A stretch of DNA of 13,933 nt, from assembly GCA_023394655.1 (NCBI GenBank), contig JAEXAG010000102.1, forward strand, positions 1-13,933, read 5' to 3'. The notes below the pieces were generated by a model that saw only the letters and a program-made list of their open reading frames with translations, did not search any database and was not told where the DNA came from. Every line of letters begins with the position of its first letter. The first letter of the stretch is position 1. Below are positions 1 through 6,616 of this stretch, one piece after another. A program made the translations under genes and the position numbers. This DNA comes from Pseudomonadota bacterium (lineage in GTDB: Bacteria; Pseudomonadota; Gammaproteobacteria; Xanthomonadales; Xanthomonadaceae).

Positions 1-1974
1 GGCCGCGGCGAGGAACTGCATCGGCGGATCGGCGTGCGGCGCTTCCGCGCGCAGCATCGCCAGATGCGCGAAAGGCGGGAAGCCGGCTGCTTCCCGCTCC
101 TGCAACTCGGCGTCCGCGAATGCGTGGTAGCCGCCCTTGACCAGTGTCTGCAAGAGCGGGTGATCCGGATGGTGGGTCTGCAGCAGCACTTCGCCGGGCC
201 GTTCGGCGCGACCGGCGCGTCCCGCCACCTGCACCAGCAGTTGCGAGAGCTTCTCCGCACTGCGGAAGTCGGCCGAATGCAGGCCTTCGTCGATTCCGGT
301 CACTGCCACCAGCGTCAGGTTGGGCAGGTCGTGGCCCTTGGCCAGCATCTGGGTGCCGACGAGGATGCCGGGTGCGTCACCGAGTGCCGCCAGATGGTTC
401 TGCAGCGCGTCGCGGCCCCGGGTATTGCCGCGGTCGATGCGCAGCAGCGGCACATCGGGGAAACGCGCGCGCAGCACTTCCTCGATCCGCTCGGTGCCGC
501 TGCCCTGCGGCTGCAGGGCGAGGCTGGCGCAATCCGGGCAGGCCGCGGGCGCGGGGCGGCGCTGGCCGCAGTGGTGGCATTGCAGGCGTCGGCCGTGGGC
601 GTGCACGGTCATCGGCGTCGGTTTTTCGGGTGTGCTGCAGCGCGGGCAATGCGCGCTCCATCCGCAATCGTGGCAGAGCAGTACCGGTGCGTAGCCGCGG
701 CGGTTGCGGAACACCAGCACCTGCCCACCTTGCTCCAGTGCGGCTGAAACCGCCACCAGCAGCGCTTCCGAAAGACCGCCTTCCAGCGGACGCTTGCGCA
801 CGTCCACCACGCGCACGGCGGGCGGCCGCGCCGGGCCGGCACGTTCGCGCAACTGCAGCAGCCGGTAGCGCCCGCTGCGTGCGTTGTGCAGGGTTTCCAG
901 TGCCGGCGTGGCGCTGCCGAGCACGATCGGCACATCCAGTGCCTTGGCCCGCACCAGGGCGAAATCGCGCGCGTGGTAGCGGATGCCGTCGAACTGCTTG
1001 AAGCTGCCATCGTGTTCCTCGTCCACGATGACCAGCCCGGCTTCGGGCAGCGGCAGGAACACGGCGGAACGGGTGCCGATCACCACCCGTGCCTCGCCGC
1101 GCGCGGCACGCAGCCAGGTGCGCGTGCGTTCGCCATCGTTCAGCGCCGAATGCAGCACGTCCACCGCTACCGGCAGCCGGCGCCGGAAGCGTTCCAGGAG
1201 CTGCGGGGTCAGGCCGATTTCCGGGACCAGCACCAGCACCTGCCGGCCACGCGCCAGGCACTCGATGATCGCTTCCAGATACACCTCGGTCTTGCCGCTG
1301 CCGGTGACGCCATCCAGCAGGAACGGGGTGAATCCGCGCGCACCGATGAGAGCATCGGCGGCGGCTTGCTGTGCCGCGTTCAGCGGATGGCCGGGGCGCG
1401 CCGGGCTGGACGGTGCAGCGCCGGCCATCGGCAGGCGCTCCACCTGGTTGCGTCCGGCAAGGGGGCGCATCGCCGCGCGCCAATCTTCGTGCCTGGCATC
1501 CAGCATCGCCTCGCCGAGCATGCCGCCGGCGGCCTGGAGCGCTTCGGCCAGCTGTCGCGGCCGACCCTGGCGCATGCCCGGCAGGGCCGTCAGGCCGGCT
1601 TCCGTCAGCGCCCAGCCATATTCTCGGGTGTCGGGCAGGGGGTCGCCGCGCCGCAGCGGTGCCGGCAGCGCGGTGGCGATGACCTCGCCGGCGGGGGCGT
1701 GCAGGTAGCCCGCCAGCCACTGCAGCGACTCCCAGGCCTCGCCCGCGATGAGTGGCGCATCATCGAGAAAGGCCTCGGACGCGCGCAGGCCGGCGATGTC
1801 GGTGGCCGGACCGACCGCCGCGACGATTCCGATCCGTTCCCGGGGCCCGAACGGCACGCGGACGCGCCGCCCGATGTCGCCGGGGCCGGGCAGGTGGCCG
1901 GGTGGCGGGGCATAGTCGAACAGCCGCGGCAGCGGCACCGGCAGCGCGACCCGGAGCACGTCGGAAGGGGGCAT
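1..1974 (-). CDS. priA: Primosomal replication restart helicase PriA (3' end off window)
   Basis: This is a DNA-dependent 3'-5' helicase that recognises stalled forks and reloads the replicative helicase. The open frame gives 658 codons from ATG 1974 to the window edge; the family is about 730 aa, so roughly the last 70 residues are missing. Seen in order: an N-terminal DNA-binding part with LPVPLPRLFDY near residue 11; Walker A GVTGSGKT with K228; DEEH at 318-321; eight zinc-binding cysteines C434, C437, C443, C446, C466, C469, C479 and C482; then GTQMLAKGHD and VAGRAGRAERPGEV of the C-terminal helicase lobe. Spacing matches E. coli PriA within two residues. There is no Shine-Dalgarno before the ATG (CTCCCC precedes it), but TAGAAT lies 6 nt upstream, suggesting a leaderless message. 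The long plus-strand frames across this gene are shadows. Confidence 0.97.
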   Translation of the reverse strand, partial: MPPSDVLRVALPVPLPRLFDYAPPPGHLPGPGDIGRRVRVPFGPRERIGIVAAVGPATDIAGLRASEAFLDDAPLIAGEAWESLQWLAGYLHAPAGEVIATALPAPLRRGDPLPDTREYGWALTEAGLTALPGMRQGRPRQLAEALQAAGGMLGEAMLDARHEDWRAAMRPLAGRNQVERLPMAGAAPSSPARPGHPLNAAQQAAADALIGARGFTPFLLDGVTGSGKTEVYLEAIIECLARGRQVLVLVPEIGLTPQLLERFRRRLPVAVDVLHSALNDGERTRTWLRAARGEARVVIGTRSAVFLPLPEAGLVIVDEEHDGSFKQFDGIRYHARDFALVRAKALDVPIVLGSATPALETLHNARSGRYRLLQLRERAGPARPPAVRVVDVRKRPLEGGLSEALLVAVSAALEQGGQVLVFRNRRGYAPVLLCHDCGWSAHCPRCSTPEKPTPMTVHAHGRRLQCHHCGQRRPAPAACPDCASLALQPQGSGTERIEEVLRARFPDVPLLRIDRGNTRGRDALQNHLAALGDAPGILVGTQMLAKGHDLPNLTLVAVTGIDEGLHSADFRSAEKLSQLLVQVAGRAGRAERPGEVLLQTHHPDHPLLQTLVKGGYHAFADAELQEREAAGFPPFAHLAMLRAEAPHADPPMQFLAAA

Positions 1975-1980
1975 GGGGAG

Positions 1981-1986
1981 ATTCTA
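1981..1986 (-). promoter_or_regulatory. Candidate -10 element for a leaderless priA transcript
   Basis: On the minus strand TAGAAT (5 of 6 to TATAAT) is followed by six bases and then the priA ATG. Transcription would start at or next to the A of the ATG. I see no convincing -35 hexamer. The case rests on the same arrangement at three other starts in this window. Confidence 0.4.
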
Positions 1987-2118
1987 GTCAGCCTCGGGCC
2001 GGGCCGCGCGGCGGGCAGGCGCCGGCTTCCGCCCCGGTCCCGGGCGACTTGCACCCTCAAGTTCCCCGTGTGGTTCATGTTTGGCCTGCAAGTCATTGTG
2101 GCGAAAGGGGAAAAGCCC

Positions 2119-2141
2119 TTATCCACACAATCTGTGGATAA
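2119..2141. promoter_or_regulatory. Inverted pair of perfect DnaA boxes
   Basis: TTATCCACA (2119-2127) and its reverse complement TGTGGATAA (2133-2141) both match the DnaA-box consensus exactly and are separated by CAATC. The pair lies about 145 bp upstream of the priA start and about 267 bp upstream of the sigma-like gene. DnaA is known to bind such 9-mers at origins and at regulated promoters. There is no dnaA gene or box cluster here, so a regulatory or titration role is more likely than oriC. The same palindrome could also fold as a short RNA hairpin. Confidence 0.75.
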
Positions 2142-2395
2142 CTCTGTGCACGGGCAGGAGGGGAGCGGCTGGCCGCCATGACCATCAAGGCGTCACGAAG
2201 AATGGCGAAAAAATGATCAAGCCATGAAAATCCTTTGGAATCATCGATTTAAGTGTGAAACACCCATGAAACATCACTGAACGCCCCGTTCAGACAACGG
2301 CGGTGACGGTTTTTTGAATCCTGTGAACAACCGGCGGAAGGGCTTGCATTGCCGGTCCGGACGTGCATGGGGCCGGGGCCGGCCTTTCGCGCCGT

Positions 2396-2401
2396 TATCA
2401 T
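2396..2401 (+). promoter_or_regulatory. Candidate -10 element for the sigma-like gene (leaderless)
   Basis: TATCAT (5 of 6 to TATAAT) is followed by TCCCGC and then GTG 2408. This is the same geometry as at priA. No Shine-Dalgarno and no clear -35 are visible. It is the main reason for preferring GTG 2408 over the upstream in-frame GTG 2363. Confidence 0.4.
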
Positions 2402-2407
2402 TCCCGC

Positions 2408-3301
2408 GTGAATGCCGCCCCGCCACCCGCCGGCCCTTCCGAAACGACCGGCATCGGGCGTGACCCGCTGGTGCGATCGATGCTGGTGTTCGCCGATGCG
2501 ATGCGCGGCCCGGAAGTGGCGGACATCGTGGTGGCGCGGGCATTGGCGGGCCGTCTTCCGCCTGTCGCCGGCATGCTTCCGTCGGGCACCGTGCTGCGGG
2601 CCTGGCGTGATCTCCTGGCCCAGCCGGCTGCCGCACCCGTCGCCGATCCCGTCGCCGGATTGCCCGCGCTGGCGACTCTCGCGCCCGGCTTGATGCCGCT
2701 GGCCTTGCTCCGGCTTTGCAGTGGCCTCGACACGGTGGCGCTGGCGGCCCTGCTCGGCCAGCCGCCGGCACGGCTGCGCGAGGCCCTGCAAGGGATCGAA
2801 CAGGCCGTCGGAGGAGAAGCCCTCGATGAAGCCGCGCGGCTGCTGCGTGCCCGCGCAGGCGCGATCCCCGTCGCGCGGCTGGTGCGGATCGCCAGCCACG
2901 ATCCCGGCACAGGCATCGAACCGGGCTGGGAAGCGGATCCGCTGCCGTCCGTGGCGCCGCCCCGCAAGGCCCTGGCCACGGTCGCCTGCCTCACCGCCCT
3001 CGCGCTGGCGGCGACGTGGTGGCTGCCCATCAGGGAGGATGAAGTCCGCACACGCCAGATGCGCGACAGCGGCGATGCGGCCTCGCGCTACGCGCCGGGC
3101 AGCCTGCTGGCCCATCATCCCGATCGCGAGCTGCTGGAAATCCCGGCCGAGGATGTGGCCATCGCGCAGCAAACGGGTTTCCACGCATGGTTCCAGGCCG
3201 AGCGCATGGGCGTGTCCAGCTACGAGCCGCCGGCCCCGCAGGTGGAAGTACCGGAAACCGAGGCCAGCAGCCGCCTGCCGGAGCCCATCGATGAGGAATG
3301 A
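2408..3301 (+). CDS. Membrane-anchored protein with degenerate ECF-sigma-like cytoplasmic part
   Basis: The product is 297 aa from GTG 2408. I do not recognise an established named family. Residues about 20-50 (LVRSMLVFADAMRG then VADIVVARAL) are reminiscent of ECF sigma region 2. Residues about 88-130 (LATLAPGLMPLALLRL, then LDTVALAALLGQPPARLREAL) follow the pattern of the region 4 helix-turn-helix. A single hydrophobic helix lies at about 187-207, followed by about 90 periplasmic residues rich in Pro and Glu. The topology is therefore N-in/C-out, which is unusual for a sigma factor and more like an anti-sigma factor. The stop overlaps the next gene by 11 bp, so the two are probably cotranslated. 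Function is unassigned; the sigma resemblance is inferred by eye. The start is uncertain (GTG 2363 adds 15 low-complexity residues). Confidence 0.8.
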   Translation: MNAAPPPAGPSETTGIGRDPLVRSMLVFADAMRGPEVADIVVARALAGRLPPVAGMLPSGTVLRAWRDLLAQPAAAPVADPVAGLPALATLAPGLMPLALLRLCSGLDTVALAALLGQPPARLREALQGIEQAVGGEALDEAARLLRARAGAIPVARLVRIASHDPGTGIEPGWEADPLPSVAPPRKALATVACLTALALAATWWLPIREDEVRTRQMRDSGDAASRYAPGSLLAHHPDRELLEIPAEDVAIAQQTGFHAWFQAERMGVSSYEPPAPQVEVPETEASSRLPEPIDEE

Positions 3302-3851
3302 GCGCCGCTTGCGCCCGGTCATCCTGATGGCGGCTGCCGCATTGGCGTGCCTGCTGCCCGCACTGGCCAATCCGACCGCAACACGCGGAGAGCAGGCGTT
3401 GCGGGAACGGCTGCAGGCCTGGGAATCGCTGACCCCGGGCGCGCGGCAGGAAGCGCGCGAGGAAATGCGCGCCTGGCTGCGCCTGCCAGCCGCACGCCAG
3501 GACGAACTGCGCGCCGCCGCGGCCGCCTTCGCCCGATTGCCGCCCGCCACCCGGGATGAACTGCGCCGGCGCCACGCCGAACTGCCGCTGGACGAGCAGC
3601 GCGGCTGGCGGCTCGGGCCGGCGCTGGGGCCGTGGTATCCACGCCTGCAGCCGCTGCTCGGTTTCGTGGCCGAGGAAGAGCGCGAACCGCTGCTGGCCGT
3701 GCTCCACCAGATGCCGCCGCAGGAACTCGAAGTGCTGTCGCGGCTGGCGTTTTCCACGCCGCCGGAGCGCCGCGCCGAGTTGCGTGCGATGCTGGTGCGG
3801 CAGCCGGCATCGGATCGGCTGCGCTGGCTGCTGACCGAGCTGGACCGCTGA
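3291..3851 (+). CDS. DUF3106-like secreted protein
   Basis: This 186-aa protein starts at ATG 3291, with GGAG seven bases upstream, inside the end of the preceding gene. A signal peptide covers about residues 1-26 (RRLRPVILMAAAALACLLPALA, cleavage after ALA), so the product is periplasmic or exported. The mature part is entirely helical-looking and built from repeated 'LxPxxRxELR' units (LTPGARQEAREEM, LPAARQDELR, LPPATRDELR, STPPERRAELR), as expected for DUF3106, a family of unknown function. Xanthomonads commonly carry it beside a sigma-like or membrane gene, as here (family knowledge from memory). The stop is one base from the stop of the convergent DUF4286 gene, leaving no room for a terminator. 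Confidence 0.85.
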   Translation: MRNERRLRPVILMAAAALACLLPALANPTATRGEQALRERLQAWESLTPGARQEAREEMRAWLRLPAARQDELRAAAAAFARLPPATRDELRRRHAELPLDEQRGWRLGPALGPWYPRLQPLLGFVAEEEREPLLAVLHQMPPQELEVLSRLAFSTPPERRAELRAMLVRQPASDRLRWLLTELDR

Positions 3852-3852
3852 C

Positions 3853-4158
3853 TCAGCCGGCGGAGGAAAGGATCCTGCGCGTGGCCCGGAAACGGCCCCC
3901 GAAGCGCGCCAGCCCGTCTTCGCGCATCCGTGGCGCATGTTCGGCCAGATAGCGCGCCAGCGCATCGCGGTCACGCAATCGGTACTGGACGCAGAGCGCG
4001 ACTTCGCCCGGCGCGGCCGCCGGCTCCTCCACCTGCATCACGCGGGCGGATTCGAAGCCCGGCAGCGCCAGCATTTCCGCGACGTGGGCGGCGAGCCATT
4101 CGCGGTAGGCATCGATGATCCCGGCATCCACGCAAAGGTTCACTTCGTAGATCGTCAT
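3853..4158 (-). CDS. DUF4286 family protein
   Basis: This small 101-aa cytoplasmic protein starts MTIYEVNLCVD. The length and the ferredoxin-like alternation (strand EVNLCVD, helix, strand SARVMQVEE, strand EVALCVQYRL, helix ALARYLAEHAPRMREDGLARFG) fit the DUF4286 family, whose function is unknown. GAGGA lies five bases before the ATG. It is the last gene of the rsgA operon, 7 bp after the DUF1704 gene, with its ribosome binding site in that gap. Its biochemical role cannot be read from the sequence. Confidence 0.85.
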   Translation of the reverse strand: MTIYEVNLCVDAGIIDAYREWLAAHVAEMLALPGFESARVMQVEEPAAAPGEVALCVQYRLRDRDALARYLAEHAPRMREDGLARFGGRFRATRRILSSAG

Positions 4159-4165
4159 GGCGTCC

Positions 4166-5425
4166 TCACTCTTCGCCCAGCCGCAGCTGGTCGGAGATGC
4201 GGTCGAGGCGGATGCGGTTGGCGAACAGGGAGAACGCGAGCATCCCGGCGAGGCCGTTCGCGCGCGCCGCCCACTGCGGAAGCCAGCGCGGCGGTGCCAG
4301 CGTGCCGTCGGCGAACAAGGGCTCGAAGCGCTGCACGTCGGTCAGCGTCATCTTGCCCGCGAACAGCCAGCGACACAGCCGCAGCCGGTCCTGGCGCAGC
4401 GCCCAGCGGAAGAAGGTGTGCACGCCCACCAGTCCGCGCAGGTACACGGTGTCCTTGGTGAACGCCGCGCCGCCGCCCAGCGGCACGCCGCGGAACACGC
4501 GCTGCGCGGAAGCGAAGCTTTCCGGCTCGCTCTGGCCGGCATCGAGGAAATAGCGGAACACCTGGATGAAGTCCGCGCCCTCCAGCGCCATCGCCACCGC
4601 CTCGGTGCGCAGCGAGACGCGCTTCATGCGCTCGATGTCGGTTGCGCCGGTGATCTGCTCGGCGAACGTCGCCAATCCTTCCTGGGTGGTGGTGGTTCGC
4701 GGCGAGGGCAGCTCCATGCTTTTCAGCGAAGGCTGGTCGCGGCCATTGAGCGCGGTCAGCGAATGCACCAGCGCCTCGTGCTGGAACAGCTGGGTGCGGT
4801 CGTAATCGGTGAAGATCGCGCTGCTGCGCAGGCGGATGCGGGTGGCGCCGGCGGCGGCCTTGGCGATCAGGTCGGGATCCAGCTCCACCCGGATCATGCG
4901 CGTGCCGAAGAAATCGTCCAGATCGCCCTGCAACTGCAGCTGCAGCGCGATGGCGGAGATCGGCACGGTTTCCGCCGGCGAGATCAGCTCGTGGTCCAGC
5001 TCGTTGGCGATGTCGATGAAGTGCCGCGCCGCCTCGCGCGTGGACGGCCCCTGCCCGGGCAGGGCTTCATCGGGCCGGCCGTAGAGCGCGATGGAGTGCG
5101 TGGTGACCTCCGGGCTGCCGAGCACTTCCAGCATGCGCGCGGCCTCGGCCCAGCTGCGCGCGGATTCGTGCAGGTAATCGCCGAGCGGATGGCCGTCGCC
5201 GGCTTCCGCGGCGATTGCCTCCAGCTCGCGGCGTTCGGCGGAAAAATCCAGCCGCGGATACTCGATGCGCGGCATCACCGGATTGCCGGCGCGCCAGCCC
5301 TCCAGGAAGGGTGCCTGGTGGCTCGCCGGCCAGCTCATCAGGCCGAGGATCCGCAACGGCCGCGCGGCGCGAACCATGCGCGCATCGAGCGCGGCGTAAC
5401 GGGCGATGTCGCCGGAGGTGTTCAT
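4166..5425 (-). CDS. DUF1704 / 'QEGLA motif' putative zinc metallopeptidase
   Basis: This 419-aa protein is of the family once annotated as flavohemoglobin expression-modulating QEGLA motif protein. The signature TTTTQEGLATFAEQ has QEGLA at 248-252. Upstream, QHEALVH contains HExxxH (H216, E217, H221). The conserved AFTKDTVYLRG lies at 321-331. In the eukaryotic MATCAP tyrosine carboxypeptidases, which share DUF1704, an HExxxH plus a downstream Glu binds zinc; by analogy H216, H221 and E249 would be ligands and E217 the base (inference). There is no signal peptide, so it should act in the cytoplasm. The start ATG overlaps the rsgA stop as ATGA, implying translational coupling. The substrate is unknown, and a flavohemoglobin role is not supported by the neighbourhood. 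Confidence 0.92.
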   Translation of the reverse strand: MNTSGDIARYAALDARMVRAARPLRILGLMSWPASHQAPFLEGWRAGNPVMPRIEYPRLDFSAERRELEAIAAEAGDGHPLGDYLHESARSWAEAARMLEVLGSPEVTTHSIALYGRPDEALPGQGPSTREAARHFIDIANELDHELISPAETVPISAIALQLQLQGDLDDFFGTRMIRVELDPDLIAKAAAGATRIRLRSSAIFTDYDRTQLFQHEALVHSLTALNGRDQPSLKSMELPSPRTTTTQEGLATFAEQITGATDIERMKRVSLRTEAVAMALEGADFIQVFRYFLDAGQSEPESFASAQRVFRGVPLGGGAAFTKDTVYLRGLVGVHTFFRWALRQDRLRLCRWLFAGKMTLTDVQRFEPLFADGTLAPPRWLPQWAARANGLAGMLAFSLFANRIRLDRISDQLRLGEE

Positions 5426-6501
5426 CGCTTGTGTCGCCCGCCGTGGCGGCGGCCGCCGGGCAATGCCGCGGCCGGTCGGCCGGCCTGGCGATTGGCCAGC
5501 ACGTCGCCGGCGATGGCGTGTTCGTCGCGCAGCTTGAGGTAGTTGGCCAGCCGCGCCGGCTCCAGCGCGCCGGATTCGATCGCCGCGCGCAAGGCGCAGC
5601 CGGGCTCGCGATCATGGCGGCAATCGCGGAAGCGGCATCCGCGGGCCAGGCTTTCGATGTCGGCGAAGGCCGCGATGTCCAGCTGCTCCTCGCCGGTCGG
5701 CTTGAGTTCGCGCATGCCGGGCGTGTCGATCAGACAGGCGCCGGAGGGCAGGGCGATCAAGGCGCGATGGGTGGTGGTATGGCGGCCCCGGGCATCATGC
5801 GCGCGCACCGCGCCGGTCTTCATCCGCGCCTCGCCGAGCAGGGTGTTGGTCAATGTCGATTTCCCCGCGCCCGAGGAGCCGACCAGCACCACGGTGCGAC
5901 CGGGCTCCAGCCATCGCGCGAGCTGTGCCGCGCCATCGTCGTCGCGCGCGTCCAGCCGGATGATCGCCACGCCCTGCGCGGCGACACCGGCAAGCGCGGA
6001 GATCGCGCCCTCGGCATCCTCGGCGATGTCCTGCTTGGTGAGCACCACCACCGGCTCCACGCCGCCACCCTGCAGCAACAGCAGGTAGCGCTCGATCCGG
6101 CGCGGGTTGAAATCGCCGTCCAGCCCGGTGACGACGAAGGCGGTATCCACGTTGGCGGCGATCAGCTGCTGGCGATAGTGCTCGCCGGCCGCCGCACGCT
6201 TGATCAGGCTGCGGCGCGGCAGCAGCGCGACGATGCGCGGACGCACCGGCGCATCCTCCACCAGCACCCAGTCGCCGACCGCCGCGCGCAGGTTGGGATC
6301 GAGCCGCGGACGCATCCATTCCGGCAGCGATTCCACCGCTTGCGCATCGCCCGCCGCTTCGGCCACCACGTAGCCGGAACGATGCTGCTCCACCACGCGG
6401 GCGGGGCGCGCCGCGGGATGCCCGGCCTGCAGCGCCCGCCACTCGGCGGGGGGCGCCGGCGGCCAGCCGATTTCCGCAAGGTGGGCGGCGTCCGGATTCA
6501 A
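5422..6501 (-). CDS. rsgA: Ribosome small-subunit-dependent GTPase RsgA
   Basis: This circularly permuted GTPase acts in late 30S maturation. The frame gives 359 aa. An OB-fold comes first (RVVEQHRSGYVVAE at about 35-48, GDWVLVED at 76-83, RRSLIKR near 96). Then come G4 as TKQD 155-158 (usually NKxD; T for N is tolerated in the family), the P-loop GSSGAGKS 208-215 with K214, the GRHTTTHR switch at 239-246, and DTPG 259-262. The zinc ligands are C289, C294, H296 and C302 in CRFRDCRHDREPGC. The tail is basic (GGRRHGGRHKR), fitting rRNA contact. The only in-frame start before the upstream stop is TTG 6501, without a Shine-Dalgarno; ATG 6524 lies just upstream in another frame (see the micro-ORF). 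It heads a three-gene operon. Confidence 0.96.
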   Translation of the reverse strand: MNPDAAHLAEIGWPPAPPAEWRALQAGHPAARPARVVEQHRSGYVVAEAAGDAQAVESLPEWMRPRLDPNLRAAVGDWVLVEDAPVRPRIVALLPRRSLIKRAAAGEHYRQQLIAANVDTAFVVTGLDGDFNPRRIERYLLLLQGGGVEPVVVLTKQDIAEDAEGAISALAGVAAQGVAIIRLDARDDDGAAQLARWLEPGRTVVLVGSSGAGKSTLTNTLLGEARMKTGAVRAHDARGRHTTTHRALIALPSGACLIDTPGMRELKPTGEEQLDIAAFADIESLARGCRFRDCRHDREPGCALRAAIESGALEPARLANYLKLRDEHAIAGDVLANRQAGRPAAALPGGRRHGGRHKR

Positions 6502-6524
6502 GCGCGGCGGCGATCGTCGGTCAT
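6498..6524 (-). other. Eight-codon ORF overlapping the rsgA start (uORF or frameshift)
   Basis: ATG 6524 reads MTDDRRRA and stops at a TGA that overlaps the TTG of rsgA as TTGA. The ATG sits 7 nt after a TAGAAT hexamer. Either this is a real leaderless micro-ORF coupled to rsgA by termination-reinitiation, or it is the true rsgA start and one base is missing from this sequence: a -1 shift would join MTDDRRRA to the RsgA frame. Which applies cannot be told from the window. Confidence 0.35.
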
Positions 6525-6531
6525 GGCGCGG

Positions 6532-6537
6532 ATTCTA
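6532..6537 (-). promoter_or_regulatory. Candidate -10 element for the rsgA operon
   Basis: TAGAAT on the minus strand ends 7 nt before ATG 6524, as in the other leaderless-type starts in this window. No clear -35 is visible. Transcription would begin at or near that ATG. Confidence 0.4.
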
Positions 6538-6582
6538 AAGGCAGGCCCTGTCGCGACGGGCGTCCGGTTCAGGGCCTTCGCG

Positions 6583-6588
6583 CATAAT
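6583..6588 (+). promoter_or_regulatory. Weak -10 candidate for the S41 protease gene
   Basis: CATAAT (5 of 6) lies 28 bp before ATG 6617 in the short divergent gap with rsgA. I see no matching -35. A transcript from here would have a leader of roughly 20 nt carrying the GGAG ribosome binding site. Confidence 0.3.
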
Positions 6589-6616
6589 CGGCCATCCCCC
6601 AGCATTCGGAGCCACG

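Larger units (their letters stand above)
1975..2407. other. Divergent intergenic region between priA and the sigma-like gene
   Basis: This gap has no supportable gene. It holds two inverted DnaA boxes (2119-2141), a noticeably AT-richer stretch around 2205-2280 compared with its surroundings, a weaker DnaA-box-like TGTGAACAA (2322-2330, two mismatches), and candidate -10 elements beside the start codon at each end. Short open frames here have no start with a ribosome binding site and no recognisable product. Confidence 0.7.

Noticed and set aside
886..2181. 431-codon plus-strand and 447-codon minus-strand frames over priA
   Set aside because: Neither is the PriA frame, which runs uninterrupted from 1974 to the window edge with all helicase and zinc motifs.
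2100..2340. Chromosomal replication origin
   Set aside because: There are two DnaA boxes and an AT-richer stretch, but no dnaA, dnaN, rpmH or gidA neighbours and no box cluster. A regulatory site is the safer reading.
2363..2407. Upstream GTG start (2363) for the sigma-like gene
   Set aside because: It adds 15 low-complexity residues, has no ribosome binding site, and would put the -10-like TATCAT inside the coding region.
2249..3757. 502-codon minus-strand frame opposite the sigma-like and DUF3106 genes
   Set aside because: Arg/Ser/Gln-rich low-complexity product without domains. The plus-strand pair has a signal peptide, a membrane helix and a coupled overlap.
4157..5542. 461-codon plus-strand frame over the DUF1704 gene
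   Set aside because: Antisense shadow; the minus-strand frame has conserved motifs and operon-like overlaps.
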